A stretch of DNA of 64,000 nucleotides, from contig NZ_VFMS01000001.1 in NCBI RefSeq assembly GCF_006715165.1, positions 2,108,001 to 2,172,000 of the forward strand, in the 5' to 3' direction. Below are positions 57,716 to 64,000 of the stretch, piece by piece (within the stretch, counting starts at the first letter, position 1; every line of letters starts with the position of its first letter). The stretch comes from Arthrobacter sp. SLBN-122 (GTDB lineage: Bacteria > Actinomycetota > Actinomycetes > Actinomycetales > Micrococcaceae). The translations under genes and the position numbers were made by a program. The notes under the pieces are model-generated. The model was not told where the DNA came from. It saw only the letters and a list, made by a program, of their open reading frames with translations, and did not search any database.

Positions 57716-58695
57716 TGCCCGGTACTTCCCGCACCTACACCTTCCTGGGGCCGGAAGGTACCTTTACCGAGGCTGCCCTCCTGCAGGTGCCTGACGCCCT
57801 CCAGGCAGTCCGCATCCCGGCGTCCAGCGTCCCCGCCGCCCTTGGCAAAGTACGTGACGGGGAGGCCGACGGGGCCATGGTCCCCATCGAGAACTCGGTG
57901 GAGGGCGGGGTCTCTGCCACCCTGGACGCCATAGCCACCGGCCAGGAACTGCGGATCATCCGCGAGGTCCTGGTCCCCATCAGCTTTGTTCTGGTGGCCC
58001 GGCCTGGGGTGCGGGTGGAGGACATCCGGTATGTTTCCACCCACGGCCACGCCTGGGCGCAGTGCAGGTTGTGGATGGACCAGCACATGCCCCATGCGGA
58101 ATACGTTCCGGGTTCGTCAACCGCTGCTGCGGCCCTGGGGCTGCTGGAAGAGGACTGCCACTACGACGCGGCCATCTGCGCGCCACTGGTGGCCAGCACG
58201 CATGCGGGGCTGTCCGTGCTGGCGGAGAACATCGGTGACAACCCCGGCGCCGTGACCCGTTTCATCCTGGTCAGTCGGCCGGACGCCCTGCCGATCCGCA
58301 CCGGCGCGGACAAAACCACAGTGGTTGTCCCGCTGCCCGAGGACCGTCCCGGGGCGCTGATGGAGATCCTGGACCAGTTCGCCAGCCGCGGGGTGAACCT
58401 CAGCCGGATTGAGTCACGGCCCACCGGGCAGTACCTGGGCCACTACTTTTTCAGTATCGACGCCGAAGGCCACGCGGGCGAGGCGAGGGTGGCGGACGCG
58501 CTGGCAGGCCTGCACCGGATCAGCCCGGGAACCCGCTTCCTGGGCTCATATGCCAGGGCTGACAAGCAGGAGACACCGGTGCCGGTGCACACCTCGGATG
58601 CAGCATTCGCGGCCGCCCAGTCCTGGGTTGAATCCATCCTTGCGGTCGGATCCTTCGCAGGTGAAACCGGTTCCGGAGCTTCGCCCAGAGCGTAG
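57715..58695 (+). CDS. pheA: Prephenate dehydratase
   Basis: A 326-residue monofunctional prephenate dehydratase. It shows YTFLGPEGTFTEAAL, VPIENSVEGGVSATLD, and AVTRFILV with the catalytic Thr-Arg-Phe. The C-terminal ACT domain (about 205-285) has LSRIESRPTGQ, where phenylalanine binds as feedback inhibitor. It makes phenylpyruvate for phenylalanine synthesis. The start is GTG 57715, overlapping the rhodanese stop. The final ~40 residues beyond the ACT domain are a loose tail. Confidence 0.95.
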   Translation: MPGTSRTYTFLGPEGTFTEAALLQVPDALQAVRIPASSVPAALGKVRDGEADGAMVPIENSVEGGVSATLDAIATGQELRIIREVLVPISFVLVARPGVRVEDIRYVSTHGHAWAQCRLWMDQHMPHAEYVPGSSTAAAALGLLEEDCHYDAAICAPLVASTHAGLSVLAENIGDNPGAVTRFILVSRPDALPIRTGADKTTVVVPLPEDRPGALMEILDQFASRGVNLSRIESRPTGQYLGHYFFSIDAEGHAGEARVADALAGLHRISPGTRFLGSYARADKQETPVPVHTSDAAFAAAQSWVESILAVGSFAGETGSGASPRA

Positions 58696-58789
58696 GTAAA
58701 TGCCTGTTGAAGTACTTCCGTGGGTTGTGGACAATGCGTATGCTTGCTTGATCCACATGGGGTATGGCCCCTGACGAAGGGAGAGGGTC

Positions 58790-58993
58790 ATGACCAGCAG
58801 CACTGACAACGACGGCCAGGGGATGATCGTCAACCCCAAGCCGACGGCCGACAACCAGGACTGGGACGGGGATGATGCGGACCGCGCGGACCGCCTGCGC
58901 TTCGAAGAGGAGCAGGCCATGATCCGGGAGCAGTCTGAAGCCCACGCTGCCGCCAAGGCCGCCGCGGACGCGAAGAAGCAAGCCAGCGCCTGA
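58790..58993 (+). CDS. Small charged helical protein (67 aa)
   Basis: A 67-residue protein. Residues 1-28 are polar and disordered; 29-66 form one long charged helix (DRLRFEEEQAMIREQSEAHA, then Ala/Lys repeats). ATG 58790 follows GGGAGAGGGTC. It is conserved-looking but I do not know a family. It may act as a coiled-coil adaptor or stress protein. It stands between pheA and the convergent lipid-kinase-like gene. Confidence 0.6.
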   Translation: MTSSTDNDGQGMIVNPKPTADNQDWDGDDADRADRLRFEEEQAMIREQSEAHAAAKAAADAKKQASA

Positions 58994-59033
58994 CCCACGC
59001 GGCGCACCCTGCTTTTGTCACCTCACAGCCCTA

Positions 59034-60116
59034 TCAGCGCGCTGCTTTGGCGCTGCTGCCGTGGACCTCTCGCCTGACCCGGACCACGAGTGACCGCGGC
59101 AAAACCTGGACGGTGAGCTGCGTGGCCTCGCCCGACGTGTCGCCGTCGAGCTGCGTGGGCATGGGTTCGGGGCACTTGATGACCACCCTGCCTGACCGGT
59201 AAACGGTCATAATGGGCAGCTTGCCGCTGTGCTTGAACATGATTTTCACGTACATCAGCAGCCAGCCCAGTGCGCTGCGGGGGCTCATCACCACCACGTC
59301 GAGCATGCCATCGTCGATCATGGCCTGCGGGATGAAGTCGATGCCACCGGGAACAAGGCCGCAGTTGGCGAAAAGCACGCTGCGGATGTTCCTTATCTGC
59401 TCCGGGCTGCCGTCCAACGCAATGGAAACCTTCTTGCGCCGGCCCGGAAGATGGCGCACGCCCGCCTCCGTGTACGCAAGCCAGCCCACCGCCCTCTTCA
59501 GTCCGGCGTTGGTGTCGGCCAGGACCTCCGCATCCATGCCGATTCCGGCGATCACCAGGAAGACATGCTCCGAATAGTGGCCGGTCCGGGAGTTCTCGAT
59601 GGCCATCCGTGCGGTGTCGATGTACCGCTGGCGTCCAAACAGGGCTGTCTGGACGTTGCCGTGAAGGTCGTTCACATCCAGGTCCACGTTCCGCGCCAGC
59701 AGATTGCCCGTGCCCAACGGAATCAAACCTATGGCAACGTCTGTGTGCGCCAGGGCCTCCGCCACCACGCGCACCGTGCCGTCCCCACCACCCACAAGGA
59801 CGACGTCGGGCTTGCCGGCCAGGGCTGCCTGCATCTGGGAAAAGCCGGGATCATCTGCCGTCGTCTCGAAAAAGACCGGCTCCTCCCAACCGGCTGCCAG
59901 GCAGGCGCGCTGGATGATTGCCTTGGCTTCACCGGCCCGGGCCTTGATCGGGTTGAGGACCACGGCCACCCGCTGTTGGGTCAGTCCCGAGTCGTAGGCT
60001 TCCCCTGCCATGGCACTGCGCACATGCATGGCTTTGAGGCGCCGTACCCCCCACCAGCTGGAGATGGCGAAGGCAAGCGCCACCGCAATCAGCAGGTAGA
60101 GAATCCAGTCGCTCAT
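59034..60116 (-). CDS. Diacylglycerol/sphingosine kinase-family lipid kinase
   Basis: A 360-residue DgkB-type protein. It begins with a membrane helix (WILYLLIAVALAFAISSWWG), then the catalytic domain with RVAVVLNPIKARAG, VLVGGGDGTVRVVAEAL (nucleotide loop) and IPLGTGNLLARN. It phosphorylates a lipid alcohol such as diacylglycerol at the inner membrane face. The C-terminal domain includes QLDGDTSGEATQ. ATG 60116 is close to the divergent serS gene (88 bp). Confidence 0.88.
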   Translation of the reverse strand: MSDWILYLLIAVALAFAISSWWGVRRLKAMHVRSAMAGEAYDSGLTQQRVAVVLNPIKARAGEAKAIIQRACLAAGWEEPVFFETTADDPGFSQMQAALAGKPDVVLVGGGDGTVRVVAEALAHTDVAIGLIPLGTGNLLARNVDLDVNDLHGNVQTALFGRQRYIDTARMAIENSRTGHYSEHVFLVIAGIGMDAEVLADTNAGLKRAVGWLAYTEAGVRHLPGRRKKVSIALDGSPEQIRNIRSVLFANCGLVPGGIDFIPQAMIDDGMLDVVVMSPRSALGWLLMYVKIMFKHSGKLPIMTVYRSGRVVIKCPEPMPTQLDGDTSGEATQLTVQVLPRSLVVRVRREVHGSSAKAAR

Positions 60117-60192
60117 GGTGGTTCAACATTAGCCCGGCGCACGCCGGGCGGTCGCACTGGGGCCGCCGCCCGCCGTCGTGCAGTGAATTGGA

Positions 60193-60204
60193 TACCCTTG
60201 TCTG
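60193..60204 (+). promoter_or_regulatory. Putative leaderless -10 element for serS
   Basis: TACCCT is followed by six bases and GTG 60205; no ribosome-binding site lies between. A clear -35 is not seen. Confidence 0.45.
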
Positions 60205-61485
60205 GTGATCGACGTAAAAGACCTCAGCGAAAACCCTGACAAGTACCGTGCCAGCCAGCGCGCCCGCGGCGCGGACGAATCAGTGGTGGACGCGATCATC
60301 TCCGCGAATTCCGCCCGCCGCGAGGCCCTGCTCCGCTTCGAAAACCTCCGCGCCGAGCAGAACGTGTTCGGCAAGAAGGTGGCTCAGGCCAAGGGTGAGG
60401 AGAAGCAGGCCCTGCTGGCGGAGGTCAAAGAGCTGGCCAACTCCGTCAAGGCCGCCTCTGCAGAGGCCGACGCCGCGCAGACCAAGCAGGAAGAGCTCCT
60501 GCGCACCATCCCCAACCTCATCGAGGACGGCGTTCCCGAGGGCGGCGAGGATGACTACGTGGTGGTCAAGACCGTCGGCACCCCGCGCGAATTCCCGGAC
60601 TTCGAGCCCCGCGACCACCTGGAGATCGGCGAGCTGATCGGCGCGATCGACATGGAACGCGGCGCCAAGGTTTCCGGTGCCCGTTTCTACTTCCTCCGTG
60701 GCGTCGGGGCACGCCTGGAGATGGCCCTGCTGCAGATGGCCATGGACCAGGCCATCGAAGCAGGCTTCGTCCCGATGATCACCCCCACGCTGGTGCGCCC
60801 CGAGACCATGCAGGGCACCGGCTTCGATGTAAAGCACGACGCCGAGATCTACCGTCTCGCCGAAGACGACCTTTACCTGGTGGGCACCTCCGAGGTGGCG
60901 CTTGCCGGATACCACGCAGACGAGATCCTCGACTTCTCCAAGGGCCCCGTCCGCTACGCCGGCCAGAGCTCCTGCTACCGCCGCGAGGCCGGCTCGCATG
61001 GCAAGGACACCCGCGGCATCATCCGCGTCCACCAGTTCAACAAGGTGGAGATGTTCATCTACACCACGGTTGAAGAGGCTGCCGCCGAGCACCAGCGGCT
61101 GCTTGCGTGGGAAGAGGAGATGCTGGCCAAGTGCGAGCTGCCGTACCGGGTGATCGATACCGCTGCCGGTGACCTTGGCACGTCCGCGGCCCGCAAGTAC
61201 GACTGCGAAGCCTGGGTTCCCACCCAGGGCGCCTACCGCGAGCTGACCTCCACCTCCAACTGCACCACCTTCCAGGCGCGCCGCCTGAACATCCGTGAGC
61301 GCGTGGTGAACTCCGAGGGCGTCGCCAAGGGCACCCGGGCTGTGGCTACCCTGAACGGCACGCTGGCCACCACCCGCTGGATCGTGGCGCTGCTGGAGCA
61401 CCACCAGAACCCGGACGGCTCCGTCAACGTGCCCAAGGCGCTGCAGAAGTACCTGGGCGGCCTCGAGGTCCTGCCGGTCCTCTAG
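60205..61485 (+). CDS. serS: Seryl-tRNA synthetase
   Basis: A 426-residue class II synthetase. The N-terminal long coiled-coil arm (about residues 30-105) binds tRNA-Ser. Motif 2 is around [12 protein letters not shown], the serine-binding loop is in [12 protein letters not shown], and motif 3 is [18 protein letters not shown]. Length and order are canonical. The start is GTG 60205 ([11 protein letters not shown]), probably leaderless. A family 2 hairpin follows 20 bp after the stop. Confidence 0.97.
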   Translation: MIDVKDLSENPDKYRASQRARGADESVVDAIISANSARREALLRFENLRAEQNVFGKKVAQAKGEEKQALLAEVKELANSVKAASAEADAAQTKQEELLRTIPNLIEDGVPEGGEDDYVVVKTVGTPREFPDFEPRDHLEIGELIGAIDMERGAKVSGARFYFLRGVGARLEMALLQMAMDQAIEAGFVPMITPTLVRPETMQGTGFDVKHDAEIYRLAEDDLYLVGTSEVALAGYHADEILDFSKGPVRYAGQSSCYRREAGSHGKDTRGIIRVHQFNKVEMFIYTTVEEAAAEHQRLLAWEEEMLAKCELPYRVIDTAAGDLGTSAARKYDCEAWVPTQGAYRELTSTSNCTTFQARRLNIRERVVNSEGVAKGTRAVATLNGTLATTRWIVALLEHHQNPDGSVNVPKALQKYLGGLEVLPVL

Positions 61486-61505
61486 GGTTCCACTTCTTGC
61501 CACAG

Positions 61506-61566
61506 CTCCCCCCTTGTGGACTATTCCTCCCGTAATGCACGGGGGTCCGGTCCACGGGGCGGGGAC
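61506..61566. repeat. Family 2 hairpin element, second copy
   Basis: The left arm ending CTTGTGGAC (to 61521) pairs with GTCCACGGGGCGGGG (61550-61564), with an inner CCCGT/ACGGG stem. It starts 20 bp after the serS stop. It shares TGGACTATTCC and the nested-stem plan with 49217-49275. Confidence 0.6.
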
Positions 61567-61716
61567 TTGTCTATTACTGGGGGACGACTGCTACAGGGGG
61601 ACAGCTGCGCGACACAGGCACCCCCGGATGTGGGAACCCGCCGTCTTAACCAACAGTTCAATAAACCTGTGGCCCGCGTCCTAGCGCCTGTCAGTTACGT
61701 CTGGTTCACTATGTGG

Positions 61717-62598
61717 ATGACTACGCTGACTGAAACCTCAGTCGCCGGCAACGATGACCGGCGAGACAACAACCGAGACAACAACGCCAACACCTTCACC
61801 GGCGTGGACCGGAAGTTCATGGTTGCGCTGGACGTGGACGGCACCCTGGTGAACCACGACGGCCACATGTCCCCCGGTGTGCGGGAAGCGGCGCAGGCCG
61901 TGGTGGCCGCCGGACACGAAGTGATGATCGCCACCGGCCGCTCCCTGAACGCCACGCTTCCCATCATCGAGAAGATCGGAATGGAGCGCGGGTACGCCGT
62001 CTGCTGCAACGGCGGCGTGACCCTCCGGCTCCATCCGGAACTGGAAAACGGCTACGAGGTGATTCACAAGGCCACCTTCGATCCCGCTCCCGCCCTGCGT
62101 GCGCTGCGTGAACGGCTGCCGTCCGCCAAGTACGCCCTTGAGGACGCCGACGGTAACTTCCTCTCCACCGAGCGGTTCCAGGATGCCAGCTTTGGCGTCG
62201 AGGCAGTGGGTGTGGACTTCCACACCATGCTCGAAGCCACCGCCGTGCGCGTGGTGGTCTTCAGCACCGAAAACACGCCGGAGGAATTTACCGAGGCCAT
62301 CAACCACGTGGGCCTGGCGGGAGTGACCTACTCCGTGGGCTGGACTGCCTGGCTGGATATCGCAGCCGCAGGAGTGACCAAGGCCAGCGCCCTGGAAAAC
62401 CTCCGCGTCCGCCTTGGTTTTGAAGAGCACCTCACCGTAGCTGTTGGCGACGGCCGGAACGACATCGAGATGCTCACCTGGGCCGGCCGCGGGGTGGCCA
62501 TGGGGCAGGCCCCGGCTGAGGTGGTCGCCGCGGCGGATGAGGTCACCCACTCAGTGCATGACGACGGCGCCGCCCACGTGCTGCGCAGCCTCCTCTAG
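61717..62598 (+). CDS. HAD-superfamily phosphatase, Cof type
   Basis: A 293-residue HAD hydrolase. After a ~35-residue polar N-terminus come motif I ALDVDGTLV, motif II IATGRS, the cap domain (about 90-200), the lysine region GVTKASALENL and motif IV VGDGRNDIEML. It is a paralogue of the 10653 protein. Substrate unknown. ATG 61717 or ATG 61711 may be the start; neither has a ribosome-binding site, and the open frame back to 61516 crosses the hairpin element. A family 1 palindrome follows 13 bp after the stop. Confidence 0.87.
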   Translation: MTTLTETSVAGNDDRRDNNRDNNANTFTGVDRKFMVALDVDGTLVNHDGHMSPGVREAAQAVVAAGHEVMIATGRSLNATLPIIEKIGMERGYAVCCNGGVTLRLHPELENGYEVIHKATFDPAPALRALRERLPSAKYALEDADGNFLSTERFQDASFGVEAVGVDFHTMLEATAVRVVVFSTENTPEEFTEAINHVGLAGVTYSVGWTAWLDIAAAGVTKASALENLRVRLGFEEHLTVAVGDGRNDIEMLTWAGRGVAMGQAPAEVVAAADEVTHSVHDDGAAHVLRSLL

Positions 62599-62611
62599 AC
62601 AACACTGCGCG

Positions 62612-62670
62612 TTGCTCCATCAGATATGGCACCTAAACCCCGGTTTTGCCGACCATTGCTGATGGAGCAA
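62612..62670. repeat. Family 1 palindrome, fourth copy
   Basis: TTGCTCCATCAG (62612-62623) and CTGATGGAGCAA (62659-62670) are perfect 12-base arms; pairing resumes inward at ATGG/CCAT. It begins 13 bp after the HAD stop. Stem ends match those at 5893, 7088 and 42076. Confidence 0.8.
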
Positions 62671-62713
62671 GCGGGAATTCAGGGCCACCGGTCAGCCAAG
62701 GCAGAATAGAGGC

Positions 62714-63298
62714 ATGACCCTTACGACGTTCGCCCTCGTCCGCCATGGCCAGACCGACTGGAATGCCGAGCGCCGGCTGCAGGGAGCTACGGATATCCCC
62801 CTGAACGACGTCGGCCGCGGCCAGGCGAGGGACGCCGTCGCCGTCCTTGCCCCGTACGAATGGGACGCAATCGTCTCCTCGCCCCTGAGCCGTGCCGCAG
62901 AAACCGCGGACCTGATTGCCGCGGGGCTGGGACTGTCTGTGTCCCGGCGCGTCCCTGAGCTCACGGAGCGCAGCTTCGGGCCGGCTGAAGGAATGCAGGC
63001 CGGTCCAGAGCTGGATGCACTCCGTATTCCCGGCGGATTCAAAGGCGCGGAAAGCGAAGAAGAGGCCGCCCACCGGGGCCTCGCCGCGCTGGAGGCACTG
63101 GCGGAGGAGTTCCGCGGCCAGCGGCTCCTGGTGGTCACCCACGGCACCCTGCTGCGCGTGAGCCTCAGCCGGGCCATCGGCCAGACCCTGTCAAGCGTGG
63201 ACAACGCCGTGCTCAACCTGGCGCACCATCACGCCATCGACGGCTGGAAGCTGGAGTACTTCAACGGCGAACCCGTCATGGCGGCCACCGGCAGCTAG
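62714..63298 (+). CDS. Histidine phosphatase family protein
   Basis: A 194-residue phosphoglycerate-mutase-like phosphatase. The catalytic LVRHGQTDWN (His near residue 10), VSSPLSRAAETAD, the acid Glu in PELTERSFG and the second His in VVTHGTLLR are all in place. Small members of this family dephosphorylate sugar phosphates, nucleotides or cobalamin precursors. ATG 62714 is preceded by AGAGGC; CAGAAT six bases upstream could also make it leaderless. It lies 115 bp after the HAD gene, with the repeat between. Confidence 0.9.
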   Translation: MTLTTFALVRHGQTDWNAERRLQGATDIPLNDVGRGQARDAVAVLAPYEWDAIVSSPLSRAAETADLIAAGLGLSVSRRVPELTERSFGPAEGMQAGPELDALRIPGGFKGAESEEEAAHRGLAALEALAEEFRGQRLLVVTHGTLLRVSLSRAIGQTLSSVDNAVLNLAHHHAIDGWKLEYFNGEPVMAATGS

Positions 63299-63319
63299 GC
63301 GGTCAGCCAAACAAGCCCC

Positions 63320-63349
63320 ACCCGAAGGCCGTAAAAGACGGCAAAGGGT
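63320..63349. terminator. Hairpin between convergent genes
   Basis: ACCC/GGGT and GCCGT/ACGGC arms make an interrupted stem with an AAAAG loop between the histidine phosphatase gene and the convergent SatD-like gene. Confidence 0.35.
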
Positions 63350-63356
63350 CGCCGGG

Positions 63357-63956
63357 CTACCGGGCCGCGAGGATCAGCGCCAGCAGCCTGGCAGCTGCCG
63401 GCCGGGCCGCATGTTCCTCGTTCCACTGCGCCCGTGCCACGGCCTTGCTGACGGCCTGGGTGGTGATGCCCAGTTCCTGTGCCACCGCTTTTTGCTGCCC
63501 CCGGACGCCGGGAGTCAGCAGGTCCAGCACCCGCCATTCCGCCTCTGACCGGTCCCGCACAATATGGCCGAGCAACCGGAGGATGGCCTCGGCGTCGTGG
63601 GCAACATCCGCCAGCGGCCCCTCCACCGCGACCGGGACCCGCTCCTTGCTGCTGCGGAGCCGGTCCACCGCCCGACGGGCATAGACCAAACCATGGCCGG
63701 ACGCGTCCTTGATCTGGTTTGGTAGTGGCTCGTTCACTGGGCCCGCACCGATTCCCACGTACCAGTGCCCGCTGCGCAGCGCGATCAGGGCTGCATCCAC
63801 GGCCTGGTGCGGGCACTCGACGATGCCCTGGACTTCGTCCTCCACAGACCTGTCAAAATCCAGGCGCGCAGGGATGTGCCGCAATGCCTTGAGCAGTTGC
63901 GGGACCTGGTCGCCGTCGCGCCGGCTGTCCGTCTGGTTGATGGTCAATGTGAACAT
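63357..63956 (-). CDS. SatD-like protein with C-terminal helix-turn-helix
   Basis: A 199-residue protein. The N-terminal ~110 residues follow the SatD pattern (DFDRSVEDEVQGIV, then WYVGIGAGPV, then ASGHGLVYARRAVDRL). A C-terminal region (EWRVLDLLTPGVRGQQKAVA, GITTQAVSKAVARAQW) looks like a winged helix that may bind DNA. SatD proteins are linked to acid tolerance in streptococci, but the mechanism is unknown. ATG 63956 is 44 bp from the right edge, and no gene is visible beyond it. Confidence 0.7.
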   Translation of the reverse strand: MFTLTINQTDSRRDGDQVPQLLKALRHIPARLDFDRSVEDEVQGIVECPHQAVDAALIALRSGHWYVGIGAGPVNEPLPNQIKDASGHGLVYARRAVDRLRSSKERVPVAVEGPLADVAHDAEAILRLLGHIVRDRSEAEWRVLDLLTPGVRGQQKAVAQELGITTQAVSKAVARAQWNEEHAARPAAARLLALILAAR

Positions 63957-64000
63957 TCTGGGTCCACACTACCCGGAAGTAGGAATTGCGAAACGGCCGG

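Noticed and set aside
58735..58760. TATGCTTGCTTG before the 58790 gene as another TAAG-N4-CTTA site
   Set aside because: Only one half-site is present and the spacing does not fit.
60280..61503. 407-codon open frame antisense to serS
   Set aside because: serS is certain, and this frame has no motif or ribosome-binding site.
1..64000. CRISPR arrays, prophage or integrase genes, toxin-antitoxin pairs
   Set aside because: No regularly spaced repeats, phage structural genes, integrases or typical toxin-antitoxin pairs were found on either strand.
1..64000. tRNA or rRNA genes
   Set aside because: No cloverleaf with TTCGA-loop and CCA-type end, and no rRNA segments, were recognised in the intergenic regions.

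Overview
The window is chromosomal DNA from a high-G+C actinobacterium. Gene content and style point to the Arthrobacter/Pseudarthrobacter group of Micrococcaceae: many GTG starts, strong C/G bias at third positions, several starts that look leaderless, ANTAR, DUF6480, DUF6766 and DUF6328 proteins, a lysG/lysE pair, and clustered catabolic operons controlled by ROK and GntR regulators. No rRNA, tRNA, CRISPR array, phage or insertion sequence was seen. This assignment rests on recognition, not on a search.

Layout. 1-5743 (minus) is a meta-cleavage type aromatic operon: extradiol dioxygenase, two FAH-family proteins, a cyclase-family hydrolase, a flavin hydroxylase and an ACMSD-like amidohydrolase; it runs off the left edge. 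5893-8336 holds a matrixin-like membrane protease gene between two 79-bp repeats, and an orphan SsuA-like binding protein. 8580-13531 has a tiny membrane protein, a LexA-controlled umuDC pair, a HAD phosphatase, a glycerophosphodiesterase and small disordered proteins. 13584-18049 (minus) is a c-di-GMP block: histidine kinase, GGDEF-EAL and EAL proteins. 18219-25435 is rich in stress-type genes (two SDRs, DUF6766, DUF6328, small acidic proteins, glycerate kinase). 26562-34011 (minus) is a carbohydrate operon with a MalEFG-type importer, two Gfo/Idh/MocA oxidoreductases and two TIM-barrel isomerase/epimerase-like proteins, divergent from a ROK regulator. 35459-49095 holds a GH13 enzyme, GAF-ANTAR and SGNH proteins, NCS2 and NCS1 permeases, a nitroreductase, a 2H phosphoesterase, phosphoglucomutase, a NERD protein and lysG/lysE. 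49308-54291 is a GntR-controlled organic-acid operon (MatC-like carrier, CaiB-type CoA transferase, fused carboxyltransferase). The rest carries small proteins, an amidase with a curious leader, rhodanese-pheA, a lipid-kinase-like protein, serS, a HAD phosphatase, a histidine phosphatase and a SatD-like protein.

The signals least explained by the genes are non-coding. Four palindromes share TGCTCC...GGAGCA stem ends, and each sits 10-17 bp after a stop codon. Two further hairpins share the core TGGACTATTCC. A TAAG-N4-CTTA inverted repeat recurs upstream of the stress-type genes. Four starts lie exactly six bases after a -10-like TANNNT. I found no complete undescribed defence or mobile system. 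The best candidates for something new are the 3'-end palindrome family, the TAAG-N4-CTTA regulon, the oxidation/elimination-type glycoside operon and the CoA-transferase/carboxyltransferase operon.
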